DNA of 64,000 nt. Source: DATLGB01 sp037724045 (GTDB lineage: Bacteria > Actinomycetota > Thermoleophilia > Solirubrobacterales > Solirubrobacteraceae). Positions within the stretch are counted from its first letter, which is position 1. Every line of letters starts with the position of its first letter. Under the pieces are notes generated by a model. That model did not search any database. It worked only from the letters and a program-made list of their open reading frames with translations, and was not told where the DNA came from. The position numbers and the translations under genes were made by a program. The DNA is taken from positions 30,415 through 94,414 of the forward strand of contig JBBJOW010000007.1 of the NCBI GenBank assembly GCA_037724045.1, in the 5' to 3' direction. Positions 29,301 to 36,704 of this stretch are shown one piece after another.

Positions 29301-29398
29301 ACCTCGGCGGCGAAGGGGTCGCTCAGCGGCTCGGCGATCAGCTCGCCGAGCGCGTCTACGAGCCCGTCCGCCCGCTCGGCTCTATGGATGTGCAGCAC
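26315..29398 (-). CDS. recC: exodeoxyribonuclease V gamma subunit
   Basis: A 1027-residue RecC: inactive helicase plus inactive nuclease folds that scan for Chi and hold the complex together. Recognisable blocks are the start MLHIHRAERADGLVDAL, PTRGMERWLAQRL, LFGLTRLPAGHLHVLEEL, VIVMCPDIETFAPLIQAAFG and VVCLLGLDDGVFPRK. It is the first gene of the recCBD operon; recB starts inside its last codons. Length is close to the family norm of about 1100. A 16-bp palindrome (CGGTTCCGCGGAACCG) lies within the gene near 28844. Confidence 0.94.
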   Translation of the reverse strand: MLHIHRAERADGLVDALGELIAEPLSDPFAAEVVSVPTRGMERWLAQRLSMRLGVCANVDFPSPHRVVSDAIAAACGVEPDEDPWRPERSAWALLEVVDAHLEEAWLHRLRKYLGEPTDDVRRSRRLGIVRHLAELFDRYALHRPDMVRGWAEGTDDHWQAELWRRLRARIGREGPAERLARFRGTVSLELPYRLSLFGLTRLPAGHLHVLEELATQRDVHLFLLHPSPTLWERIGRPPQVTLRSDDPTALTPRNALLASWGRDAREMQLVLARTEHHDHHHPVEHPAGTQLAQLQAAVRADEPPPTTNPDGSLVVHSCHGRARQVEVLRDAILHTLEADPTLEPRDVIVMCPDIETFAPLIQAAFGANVEDGGIDLRVRLADRSLRQTNPVLGVVAALLDLAGQRVTASQVLDLADREPVRRRFRLDDDALARLQGWIADSGIRWGLDQRHRKRYRLENIDTGTWRFGIDRLLAGVTMTEDERRLIHGVLPLDDVDSQSIDLAGRFAELVERLDRTMEAFSDPQPLADWIEALGDAADAFAATAPRDAWQRAELQRILDDLAEGTATDDLHLAEIRAMLADRLQGRPTRANFRTGHLTICTLVPMRSVPHRVVCLLGLDDGVFPRKAPRDGDDLMLDDPRVGERDPRAEDRQLLLDALLAAQDKLIVTYTGNDERTNAGRPPAVPLSELLSVAGRDVVIRHPLQPFDPRNFENAWSHDAVMLEGARALQAPRHDPPDFLDAPLTPLIEPVLELDELVRFVEHPVRRFLRRRLGIDVRDFSQEVDNELEIELDALGRWGIGQRLLDTRLQGTDAKAARKAEIARGRLPPGYLGRPWVEGAEPTVDEIVAAAGTQDTTSVDVRVTLAGERSLRGTVAGVTDQTLRTVTFSRLSARHRAGAWVRLLALNAAGHAYGARTIGKGGVVDIAPLGVEEARAQLASIVELYELGMTEPLPLICKTSAAYVAGGADAARKEWTSEFDWPKEDADPEHVRAFGGVLSFEQLAEDLRFAGLARKLWDPIRERERWG

Positions 29399-29440
29399 TC
29401 CGCCAAGAGTCGCAGCCGCGCCGGAAGGTCTGACCGCCGG

Positions 29441-29869
29441 TTACCGCTCCACGCGCGCTTTGAGATCGCGCAGCGCCCGACCCATGACCACCTCGCGCAC
29501 CACGTTGCGCACCGGGCCGGGGACGAAGCGGCCCGGATCGAGCTCGAGCTCCAGCACGACGTCCGTTCCGCCGTCCGGGCGCTCGGTGAAGCGCCACTCG
29601 GCCTCGAGGGTGCGGAAGTCGCCTTCCACGTAGCGCGAGCCGATGCGGTGCGGTGGATCATGCTCGAGGCGCAGCGTGTAGCGAACTGTGCGCACCTTGG
29701 CGTCAAGCGCGTAGACGACCAGGGCGCCGTCCGGATAGCGCTCGAGCACCTCAGCCGACTTCAGCGCGCCCTGCCAATCGGCCAGGTGCTCGTAGTCGGT
29801 CAGGGCGTCGAAGCACGCCTGCGGCGAGGCCGCCAACGTTGTGCGCTCGCAGCCGCCGTAGTTCGTCAT
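29441..29869 (-). CDS. SRPBCC (START/cyclase-like) family protein
   Basis: A 142-residue polyketide-cyclase/START-type fold: TTLAASPQACFDALTDYEHL at the start and LELELDPGRFVPGPVRNVVR near the end. Such proteins bind small hydrophobic ligands. ATG 29869 was chosen; a start 42 codons upstream would add an unusual Pro/Ser-rich stretch. It lies 42 bases downstream of recC on the same strand order but is read first. Ligand unknown. Confidence 0.8.
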   Translation of the reverse strand: MTNYGGCERTTLAASPQACFDALTDYEHLADWQGALKSAEVLERYPDGALVVYALDAKVRTVRYTLRLEHDPPHRIGSRYVEGDFRTLEAEWRFTERPDGGTDVVLELELDPGRFVPGPVRNVVREVVMGRALRDLKARVER

Positions 29870-30061
29870 GCCGGGTGAGCTGCCCGCCGGCGGCCCACCT
29901 GAGTCACGTGATCTGCCGGTCGATCTCGGTCTGGCGCCGTCGACACCGAGGTCAATCGTGGGCGGTTCGTCGGGCGTCGGCGGCGGAATGCTCACGCTTG
30001 CATCTACGGCGCAGCCCCACCTTGGCTTGCGTCTTCACCGGCGCCTTGGCCCCATGGGTGG

Positions 30062-31354
30062 TCAGGTGTGCACCACCGTCCGCGGGTGCTTCTCCACATG
30101 CTCGACCGATACCAGGATCGCCCCCTCACCCGACGCGTAGGCCTCCTCGCCGTGGGCGACGATGTCCAGGCCGACGGATTCCTCGTGCTCGGTCACCCGT
30201 AGCGGCGAGAACATCCCGATCACCTTTAGCAGCGCGAACGTCATGCCGAACGCGTAGGCGGGCGCCGCCAGGACGGCGAGCGACCGGTCGAGCAGCTGCC
30301 CGGCGTTTGCCGTAAAGGAGCCCGTCGGAGATCCCGTTCCAAGGCTCCTGGGCGACGAAGCCGATGAACAGGATCCCAGTAAGTTCCGCAACGCCGTGTG
30401 CCGCGAGCACGTCGAGCGTCTCGTCCACGCGCGTGCGCGGGCGCCACTGGATGGCCGCATAGCTGGGCAGCGCCGCGACGACGCCGAGCACCATCGCCCA
30501 CATCGGGCTGATGAACCCGCCCGCCGGCGTGATGGCCACGCACCCGACGACGATCGCCGTCGCCGCCCCGATCGCGGTCGCCTGCTTGCCGCGGATCAGG
30601 CGAGGATGATCCACGTGCCGAGCGTGCACCCCGGGCACAGCAGCGTGTTGACGAACGCGAGCACGCTGTTCTGACCCGTGTTGAAGCCGCTGCCGCCGTT
30701 GAAGCCGAACCAGCCGAACCACAGCAGCCCGGCGCCAAGTAGCACGTAGACCGCTTGTGGGGCAGCAGCGCCTGTCGCCCGTAGTCCTTGCGCGCGCCGA
30801 CCACGAGCGCAGCGGCGAGCGCGGAGAAGCCCCAGCCCATCTCGACCGGGATCCCGCCCGCGAAGTCCAGCGTGCCGCCCTCGATCAGCCAGCCGCCGCG
30901 AACGCCCAGTGCGCGAGCACCGCGTAGACGAGCACCGACCACAGCGCCGAAAAGACCAGGAACGGCACGAAGCGCATCCGCTCCACGACCGCACCAGAGG
31001 CCAGCGCCGTCGTGATGATGCAGAACGTTGCCTGGAAGGCGAAGAACAGCAGGTGCGGGATCGTCGACCCCTCTTGCGGCGCGAAGCCGACATCGTTCAG
31101 AAAGACATTGGAGAGCCCGCCGATGAGCGCGTTGTCAGAGTCGTCGAAGGCGAGGTGTAGCCCACCAGCGCCCACGTCACCAGCGCGACGGCGATCGCCG
31201 CGACGCTCATCATGAAGGTGTTCAGCGTGTTCTTCTCGCGCACCAGGCCCGCGTAGAAGAGCCCGAGCGCGGGCGTCATCAGCAACACCAGCGCCGTCGC
31301 GACCATCATCCAGGCGGTGTCGCCCGTGTTGATTCCGGGAGCCATCGCGCTCAC
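30062..31354 (-). pseudogene. amt: ammonium transporter with five frameshifts
   Basis: The 1293-base stretch carries a nearly full Amt sequence spread over different frames. Pieces in order are MVATALVLLMTPALGLFYAG, LAFDDSDNALIGGLSNVFL, GGWLIEGGTLDFAGGIPVEM, VYVLLGAGLLWFGWFGFNGG, RGKQATAIGAATAIVVGC and ANAGQLLDRSLAVLAAPAYA, with a normal C-terminus GLDIVAHGEEAYA. Frame changes fall near 31153, 30895, 30757, 30600 and 30310. The first four fit single-base losses and the last an extra A in an AAA run. Conservation within each piece is high, so inactivation is recent or reflects sequence error. Intact Amt channels import ammonium and are usually paired with glnK, absent here. Confidence 0.8.
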
Positions 31355-31427
31355 CGAGAACGAGCGCCCGCTGCCGGTATGGCAGCACGAGCCGCGTGAG
31401 GCACAGGTGCCTGGTCACGCTTGGGCA

Positions 31428-31449
31428 AAGCGGTTCCGCGGAACCGCTT
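31428..31449. repeat. 22-bp perfect palindrome
   Basis: AAGCGGTTCCGCGGAACCGCTT lies 74 bp upstream of the amt start, between it and the LuxR remnant. It may be an operator or a terminator hairpin. The central 16 bases recur inside recC. Confidence 0.45.
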
Positions 31450-31461
31450 CCGATGCCCGCT

Positions 31462-31600
31462 TCGGGCGAGCTCGAGCTCCAGGTGCTCGAGCGCCCGCTG
31501 CCCGGTGGGGCGTTCGAGAGCCAGCATCTACCGCAAGCTCGGAGTGACGTCGCGGCGGACGCTGCTGGCGCTGCTGGCGCTGCCGTCGGCTACTGCCTGA
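31462..31600 (+). pseudogene. C-terminal remnant of a LuxR-type regulator
   Basis: One frame reads GELELQVLERPLPGGAFESQ, which resembles the start of a LuxR DNA-binding domain shortened in the middle. The next frame reads SIYRKLGVTSRRTLLALLA and stops at 31600; this is the recognition-helix end typical of LuxR/NarL proteins. The helix-turn-helix centre is missing and the frame changes at the join, so the gene is dead. Its 3' end overlaps the stop region of the L,D-transpeptidase gene. Confidence 0.55.
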
Positions 31601-32336
31601 CGATCAGCGGCACGCCGGCGCCGATGCGCGCCGACAGCCAGGTGATCGCCTTCGTGGTGAGGCGGACGCAGCCGTGTGAGGCGGCGGTGCCGAGCGGGTC
31701 GCCCAGCAGGTTGCGCCCGTGGACAGCGATCTGGCCGGGCCCGCCGTTGAACTCTTGAAGGACGTTCGAGCGCGAGCTGGTGGCGAGGGCGAACGGGCCG
31801 CCGGCATCACTCGAGGTCAGCGCCACCGCCTCCTCGATGAAGAAGCGTCCGCGCGGGGTCGGCGTGGACGGCGCGCCCACGACAGCGGAGTACCGGCGGA
31901 TGCGCTTGCCGTAGCGGTAGACGCTGACGGTCCGCGAGTTGAGCCCGATGGAGAGATGCCAGGGTGTGAAGGTGGGGACGGTGCCCGCGGCCTTGATCCA
32001 GCCGGTGCTCGAGTTGGGGCGCCCGGGCAGCGCGACGCGGACCCAGGTCTTGCCGTTGCGCGCCTCGACGCGGTCGAGCTCCGGCAGGACGGTGCGCACG
32101 CGCGTGAGCGGGCGGCGACCGGGGACGCTCATGACCCGGCGGGCGCTTGCCTTCGGCGCGCTGCGGGCGCCGTGATCGTTCAGCAGCTGCACAAGCCGCT
32201 GGCGCTGCGGCACCGCCTCGGCGGGCGGCGCGACGACGGCGGACGCGGCCGCGGTGCCGAGGACGGCGACCCCGAACGCCGCGAGCCCCCGGCGAATGCC
32301 GGAGGCTCGGAGGGCGCTGCCGGGGACTTGGGTCAT
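31590..32336 (-). CDS. secreted L,D-transpeptidase (YkuD domain)
   Basis: A 248-residue protein with a signal sequence (GLAAFGVAVLGTAAASAVV) and a C-terminal YkuD domain. The catalytic motif is seen as IAVHGRNLLGD and ASHGCVRLTT, with the nucleophilic Cys in SHGCVRL. L,D-transpeptidases make 3-3 peptidoglycan cross-links or attach proteins to the wall. The ATG overlaps the stop of the upstream DUF3494 gene (ATGA), so both are probably in one transcript behind the riboswitch-like leader. Confidence 0.9.
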   Translation of the reverse strand: MTQVPGSALRASGIRRGLAAFGVAVLGTAAASAVVAPPAEAVPQRQRLVQLLNDHGARSAPKASARRVMSVPGRRPLTRVRTVLPELDRVEARNGKTWVRVALPGRPNSSTGWIKAAGTVPTFTPWHLSIGLNSRTVSVYRYGKRIRRYSAVVGAPSTPTPRGRFFIEEAVALTSSDAGGPFALATSSRSNVLQEFNGGPGQIAVHGRNLLGDPLGTAASHGCVRLTTKAITWLSARIGAGVPLIVRQ

Positions 32337-33559
32337 CCGGTGAACTGCGACGGGCCCTGCTTCGGGCGCAGGACCTGGGCGGCGCATGCGCGGTAGTTGA
32401 ACTTCAGGTGCTTGGTCCGCGTGGCGTCCGTGAACGTCACGCGTGCTTTGAGGACGCCGCGGCGACCGACGTCGGGGCGCACGGTGACGTGGAAGTTGCG
32501 CCCGTTGCGCTTCGCGATCTGTTTGCCGCGGATCGTGAAGATCACCTGCTTGATCCTGCGGCCCCGGACCGCCGCGCGGAAGCCGGTCGTGCAGCGGGCC
32601 ATCGGCGCGCCGGGGGTCAGCTTGGCGGTGCCCTTGCGGGTGGGGATGTCGTTGGGGCTGCCGGGCTGGTTCTGATTGCCGTTCGGCGGATTGCCGGGCA
32701 TCGATGGACCCGGTCCCGAACCCGGTCCCGAACCCGGTCCCGAACCCGGTCCCGAACCCGGTCCCGAACCCGAACCCGGGGCCGTGCCGTCCGGGGCCGT
32801 GCCGTCCGGGGCCGTGCCGTCCGGGGCCGTGCCGTCTGGGGCCGGTGGGTTGCACGGCGAGGCGTCGAGCGTGTTGTCGTCCAGCGTGACCGCGCCGTTG
32901 CGGGCGAGCATGCGGCCGATGACCGAGGCGTTGTTGTTCAGCGTGATCGACGTCAGCGCCAGCACGCTGCCCTGGAAGGCGGTGGTGGAGCCCAGCGTCG
33001 CCGAGCTGCCCACCTGCCAGAAGACGTTGCAGGGCGAGGCGCCGTTGATCAGCCGCACCGAGCTGGCCGACGCGGTGGTCAGCGAGGAGCCGATCTTGAA
33101 AACGAACTGCGCGGCGGGATCGCCCTGCGCGTCGAGGGTGAGCTGGCCGGTCAGCTGCGCCGAGCTGGCGTAGTTGTAGGCGCCGGCGGTCAGGCTGAGC
33201 CCGCCGAGGTCCTGGCCGGTCAGGTCTGACGTGGTCGGCTCGGAGGCCGCCACGTTGTAGGCCGTGGTGAGGTCGCTCTGACCGGACGCCGCGACGGCGT
33301 CGTTGTTGTGCGTGGCGCCGTTGACGACCGCCGCGTTGAAGCCCGTCAGCGACGTCCCCGGGGACACGCCGAGATCGCCGTTGAGCACCGAGGCGCCGGT
33401 GTTCGTGACCGAGGAACCGCCGAGCACCACGAAGGGGCCTGCGGTGCCGAGGTTGACCGCCGCGGCGTCCGCAGCTGCCGGCATGGCCGCGAAGGCGGCT
33501 CCGGCGGTGAGGATGATTCCGGCGCGACGAGCGCGCGTGAGGCAGGACGGACTTGACAT
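32333..33559 (-). CDS. secreted ice-binding-like (DUF3494) surface protein
   Basis: A 408-residue secreted protein. After the signal peptide (AAFAAMPAAADAAA) a DUF3494 beta-solenoid domain spans about residues 35-240: NLGTAGPFVVLGGSSVTNTG, GDLGVSPGTSLTGF, AQFVFKIGSSLTTAS, FWQVGSSATLGSTTAF. Then comes a low-complexity linker with four PDGTA units and five GSGP-type units, and a C-terminal basic domain with a single-Cys pair (ARCTTGFRAAVRGRR). DUF3494 proteins bind ice or act as surface adhesins. ATG with aggaagg seven bases upstream. The gene heads a two-gene operon with an L,D-transpeptidase. Confidence 0.88.
   Translation of the reverse strand: MSSPSCLTRARRAGIILTAGAAFAAMPAAADAAAVNLGTAGPFVVLGGSSVTNTGASVLNGDLGVSPGTSLTGFNAAVVNGATHNNDAVAASGQSDLTTAYNVAASEPTTSDLTGQDLGGLSLTAGAYNYASSAQLTGQLTLDAQGDPAAQFVFKIGSSLTTASASSVRLINGASPCNVFWQVGSSATLGSTTAFQGSVLALTSITLNNNASVIGRMLARNGAVTLDDNTLDASPCNPPAPDGTAPDGTAPDGTAPDGTAPGSGSGPGSGPGSGPGSGPGSGPGPSMPGNPPNGNQNQPGSPNDIPTRKGTAKLTPGAPMARCTTGFRAAVRGRRIKQVIFTIRGKQIAKRNGRNFHVTVRPDVGRRGVLKARVTFTDATRTKHLKFNYRACAAQVLRPKQGPSQFTG
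32708..32837. repeat. two tandem repeat blocks in the DUF3494 linker
   Basis: Five 12-base units acccggtcccga (32708-32767) are followed by four 15-base units ggggccgtgccgtcc (32778-32837; the last has one change). All are multiples of three, so copy-number change would alter only linker length. Confidence 0.9.
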
Positions 33560-33579
33560 CGGACACCTTCCTGGGTGAG

Positions 33580-33690
33580 GAGCAGTCCATCATACGTCGC
33601 GTCTCCTCGGGAGCCCGGCGGACTCCGGTCGGAGTTCCGTGGCTTTGCGGACCCGCCTCGCGACGGGGGTGCCTTTGTCGAGGACTGCTC
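33580..33690 (-). ncRNA. leader RNA resembling a cyclic-di-GMP class I (GEMM) riboswitch
   Basis: On the leftward strand, GAGCAGTCC (33690-33682) and GGACTGCTC (33588-33580) can close a 9-bp stem. Inside are: GGCACCCC; a 6-bp hairpin capped by a GNRA loop (CCCGTC-GCGA-GGCGGG, 33667-33652); GCAAAGCCACGG (33648-33637); the hairpin ACTCC-GACC-GGAGT (33635-33622); and GCCGGGCTC. GEMM-I aptamers are known for a GNRA-capped helix, the conserved GCAAAGCC(A)CGG and a 3' GCCGGG segment in this order. The ribosome-binding site of the DUF3494 gene follows within 15 bases. A GGDEF/HD-GYP gene is divergent next to it. Confidence 0.62.
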
Positions 33691-33833
33691 TTGTCCGTCC
33701 TGTGTCGGCATCCGCGCGACCGAGCCGTATACCTCAAACGGGGGACACGGCGATCCTTCTTTGCATCCGCTTCGGGCGAGCGTGCGTACTATGTGGTGTG
33801 TCAGGCTCGGAAGAAGAACTGACTGGTCCCCGC

Positions 33834-35498
33834 ATGACCCGGGTCGAATCCGGATCGGTCCCCGCGCGCAGCAGCGACGCGCGACTCATTGCGCGGTCGC
33901 TGGCAGGGCTGTTCTTCGCCGGCGCGACACTCGCGCTGCTCACGCTGGCGCTCCCCCACCTGGCGAACCCCGATCAGATCGGCGTGGTCTCGGTCGTCAC
34001 CGTCGCCTACATCGTCTCCGCGCTGCTCTTCCTCAGGGCCGACCGGACTCCGCAGTGGCTCATCCACGCGGCACTCGCAACCGGGACAACTTGCGTCACG
34101 GTCGTCTCCTACTTCGCTGCGGGCCGGCCGAGCCCGCTGATCTTCTTCTACCTATGGATCTTCCTGTACTCCTCGTACTTCTTCACGCGGCGCCAGACGG
34201 CCGCGCACATCGTCTACGTGGGCGTGACGTTCGGATGGCTGCTGCTCGAGGGGCGGCCGGGCGGCGAGGCTGCCCAGTGGTGGATCGTCGGCATGGGAGC
34301 GATGCTCGTGGCTGCCGCCTTGGTCACCCACACGCGCGAGCGCAGCGAGGACCTCATCGCCCAGCTGCACGACAGCGCGCGGACGGATCCGCTGACTAGG
34401 CTGCTCAATCGCCGCGGTTTTCGCGAGCTGCTCGACGTCGAGCTCGAACGGTGCCGGCGGACGAACAGCCGCTCGGCGGTGCTGATCGGTGACCTGGACT
34501 ACTTCAAAGAGGTCAACGACCGTGCCGGACACGCGGCGGGTGACCAGGTGCTGCAGCGGGTCGCGCGCATCCTCCAGACCGGTGCGCGCAAGATCGACTC
34601 GGCTGCCCGCATCGGCGGCGAGGAGTTCGTCCTGATCCTGCCCGACACCGACGACCTGGGGACCTTGAGCATCGCCGAGCGGCTGCGCAGCGCCATCCAG
34701 GACGAGTTCGCGAGCGATCTGGTGCCGATCACCATCAGCTTCGGCATCGCGGCCTTTCCCGCCCAAGGCGAGACCGCCGGCGCGCTGTTGCGGGCGGCCG
34801 ACGAGGCCTTGTACGCAGCCAAGGCGAACGGCCGCAACCGCACGGTCATCCACAGTCCGCTGCTGCGCGACATGGGCGTCGGCCCGAGGGCCCTCGGCGG
34901 CGAGCGCTACGAGCTCGTGCTGCATGAGCTCGCCGAAGAAGTCGACCTCCGTTTCAGCGGCAGCGCGCGGCACTCGGAGACCGTCGGCCGATACGCCGCG
35001 CTGATCGCCACGGAGCTCGGTCTGCCACCCGAGGAGGTCGAGCGCATCCGGGTCGGCGGATTCCTGCACGACATCGGGAAGGTCATGGTGCCCGACGAAA
35101 TCCTCCAGAAGCAGGGGCCCCTCACGCCGGACGAGTGGGAGACGATCCGAGGCCACCCGGAGCTCGGCGCCCAGCTCATCGGGCACCCGAGCCTCAGAAA
35201 TGTGCGCGACTGGGTCAGCGCGCATCACGAGCGGCTCGACGGAACGGGCTATCCGCTCGGATCCGCAGCGGCGGACATCCCGCTGGAGGCGCGCATCCTC
35301 GCGGTGGCGGATGCCTACGAGGCGATGACCTGCGACCGCGCCTACCGCGCCGCCATCGGGACCGAGCACGCTCGCGCCGAGCTGCAGGCCAACGTCGGCA
35401 CGCAATTCGACGGCGCGGTCGTGGCGGCACTGCTCGCGGTGCTCGGCCGCCAGGCGCAGGAGCGGTCGCCAGAACGACCGGGAACCATCCCGGCCTGA
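33834..35498 (+). CDS. membrane GGDEF and HD-GYP domain protein
   Basis: A 554-residue protein with about five N-terminal membrane helices (to about residue 165). A GGDEF domain follows with active-site GGEEF (RIGGEEFVLI), and a C-terminal HD-GYP domain with GFLHDIGKVMVPDEIL, HHERLDGTGYPLG. GGDEF makes cyclic di-GMP and HD-GYP breaks it; both signature sites look intact, so the protein may be bifunctional or one domain may regulate the other. No RxxD inhibitory site was found. GTG 33798 would add 12 residues. It is divergent from the riboswitch-like leader, which links signal turnover and its possible sensor. Confidence 0.93.
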   Translation: MTRVESGSVPARSSDARLIARSLAGLFFAGATLALLTLALPHLANPDQIGVVSVVTVAYIVSALLFLRADRTPQWLIHAALATGTTCVTVVSYFAAGRPSPLIFFYLWIFLYSSYFFTRRQTAAHIVYVGVTFGWLLLEGRPGGEAAQWWIVGMGAMLVAAALVTHTRERSEDLIAQLHDSARTDPLTRLLNRRGFRELLDVELERCRRTNSRSAVLIGDLDYFKEVNDRAGHAAGDQVLQRVARILQTGARKIDSAARIGGEEFVLILPDTDDLGTLSIAERLRSAIQDEFASDLVPITISFGIAAFPAQGETAGALLRAADEALYAAKANGRNRTVIHSPLLRDMGVGPRALGGERYELVLHELAEEVDLRFSGSARHSETVGRYAALIATELGLPPEEVERIRVGGFLHDIGKVMVPDEILQKQGPLTPDEWETIRGHPELGAQLIGHPSLRNVRDWVSAHHERLDGTGYPLGSAAADIPLEARILAVADAYEAMTCDRAYRAAIGTEHARAELQANVGTQFDGAVVAALLAVLGRQAQERSPERPGTIPA

Positions 35499-35500
35499 TC

Positions 35501-36571
35501 ATGCGGCGACGCCACGCAGCTTTGCTGACGCTGTCGAGCCTGGCGGTCGCTGCGGGAGCCCCGTCCTCGGTCTCCGCGAAGCCCGTGCGCCTGACGATCG
35601 AGGTCAACGGCGACCTGCTGATCCACCAACCCGTCTGGCAGCGGGCGGCGGCGCTCGCCGACGGCGGCGGCTACGACTTCGCGCCGATGCTGCGCCGCAT
35701 CCGCCCGTTCGTGCGCGGCGCCGACCTCGCGCTGTGCCACGTCGAGACGCCGATGACCAACGCGCCGCCGGCCGGCTACCCCGTCTTCAACACCCCGCCG
35801 GCGCTGGCGCGCGCGATCCGCAAGACGGGCTGGGACTCCTGCAGCACCGCGTCCAACCACACGCTCGACCAAGGACAGGCCGGCGTCGAGGGGACGCTGC
35901 GCGCGCTCAACCACGCCGGCGTCCGTCACGCCGGGTCCGCCGGCTCGGCGCGGCGCGCTCGCAAGATCACGATCCTGCGCGCTCGCGGGGTCAAGGTCGC
36001 CCACCTCGCCTACACGGCCTCCACCAACGGGATCGCGCCGCCGCATCCCTACTCGGTGAAGCTGGCCAGCGCCCGCCGCATCAAGCGCGACGCTCGCCGG
36101 GCGAGGCGCCTCGGCGCGCAGGCGGTGATCGTGAACCTGCACTGGGGCACGGAGTACCAGCACGCGCCCGACGCCTTGCAGCGCCGCCTCGTCGATCAGC
36201 TCGCAGGGACGCGCGCCATCACGGCGATCGTCGGCCAGCACGCGCACGTGGTCCAGCCGATCCGCCGACCGGGAGGTCGCTGGGTCGTCTACGGCGAGGG
36301 GAACCTGCTCTCCAACCAGACGGCGGCGTGCTGCCCCGCGGCCACCCAGGACGGCATGCTCGCCCTGCTGCACCTGCGTGTGAACGGCAACCGCAGCCGC
36401 GTCAAGCGGGTCACCTACGTCCCGACCTGGGTCCGCCACCCCGACTACACGGTGCTGCCCGTGCGCTCGGCGCTGCGCGACGGGACCGCCCACGAGGCGG
36501 AGCTGCGGGCGTCGTGGGCCCGGACCGTCGGCGTCGTCGGCCGCAGCCGGCACCTCTGGCCCACCGGGTAG
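35501..36571 (+). CDS. CapA-family (PGA capsule biosynthesis-like) secreted metallophosphatase
   Basis: A 356-residue protein with a signal peptide (LTLSSLAVAAGAPSSVSA). The CapA/metallophosphatase fold is seen as IEVNGDLLIHQPVW, CHVETPMTNAPPAGYPVFN, TASNHTLDQG, VNLHWGTEY and GQHAHVVQPI, which supply the usual Asp, Asn and His metal ligands. CapA proteins are linked to poly-gamma-glutamate capsule but many act on other envelope substrates. It starts 3 bases after the GGDEF/HD-GYP stop and so is probably in the same transcript. Confidence 0.88.
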   Translation: MRRRHAALLTLSSLAVAAGAPSSVSAKPVRLTIEVNGDLLIHQPVWQRAAALADGGGYDFAPMLRRIRPFVRGADLALCHVETPMTNAPPAGYPVFNTPPALARAIRKTGWDSCSTASNHTLDQGQAGVEGTLRALNHAGVRHAGSAGSARRARKITILRARGVKVAHLAYTASTNGIAPPHPYSVKLASARRIKRDARRARRLGAQAVIVNLHWGTEYQHAPDALQRRLVDQLAGTRAITAIVGQHAHVVQPIRRPGGRWVVYGEGNLLSNQTAACCPAATQDGMLALLHLRVNGNRSRVKRVTYVPTWVRHPDYTVLPVRSALRDGTAHEAELRASWARTVGVVGRSRHLWPTG

Positions 36572-36704
36572 CCGAAATACTCCCCCGGCGGGCCGTCTGC
36601 GCCCATGCGGCCGCCGCGACGGCGATGGCGACGGGCGATCGAGGCGACGGTCAGCTTTCGCATGGCGCGCGAACGAGGGTTGCCTGCGGCGAGGTCTCGC
36701 TCGG

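Noticed and set aside
32701..32840. CRISPR-like array of short repeats
   Set aside because: Repeats are 12 and 15 bases without spacers, in frame in a coding linker.
36572..36704. Small leftward frame MRKLTVASIARRHRRRGG in the gap after the CapA-like gene
   Set aside because: Very Arg-rich and overlapping the CapA end in antisense; no supporting start site or neighbours.
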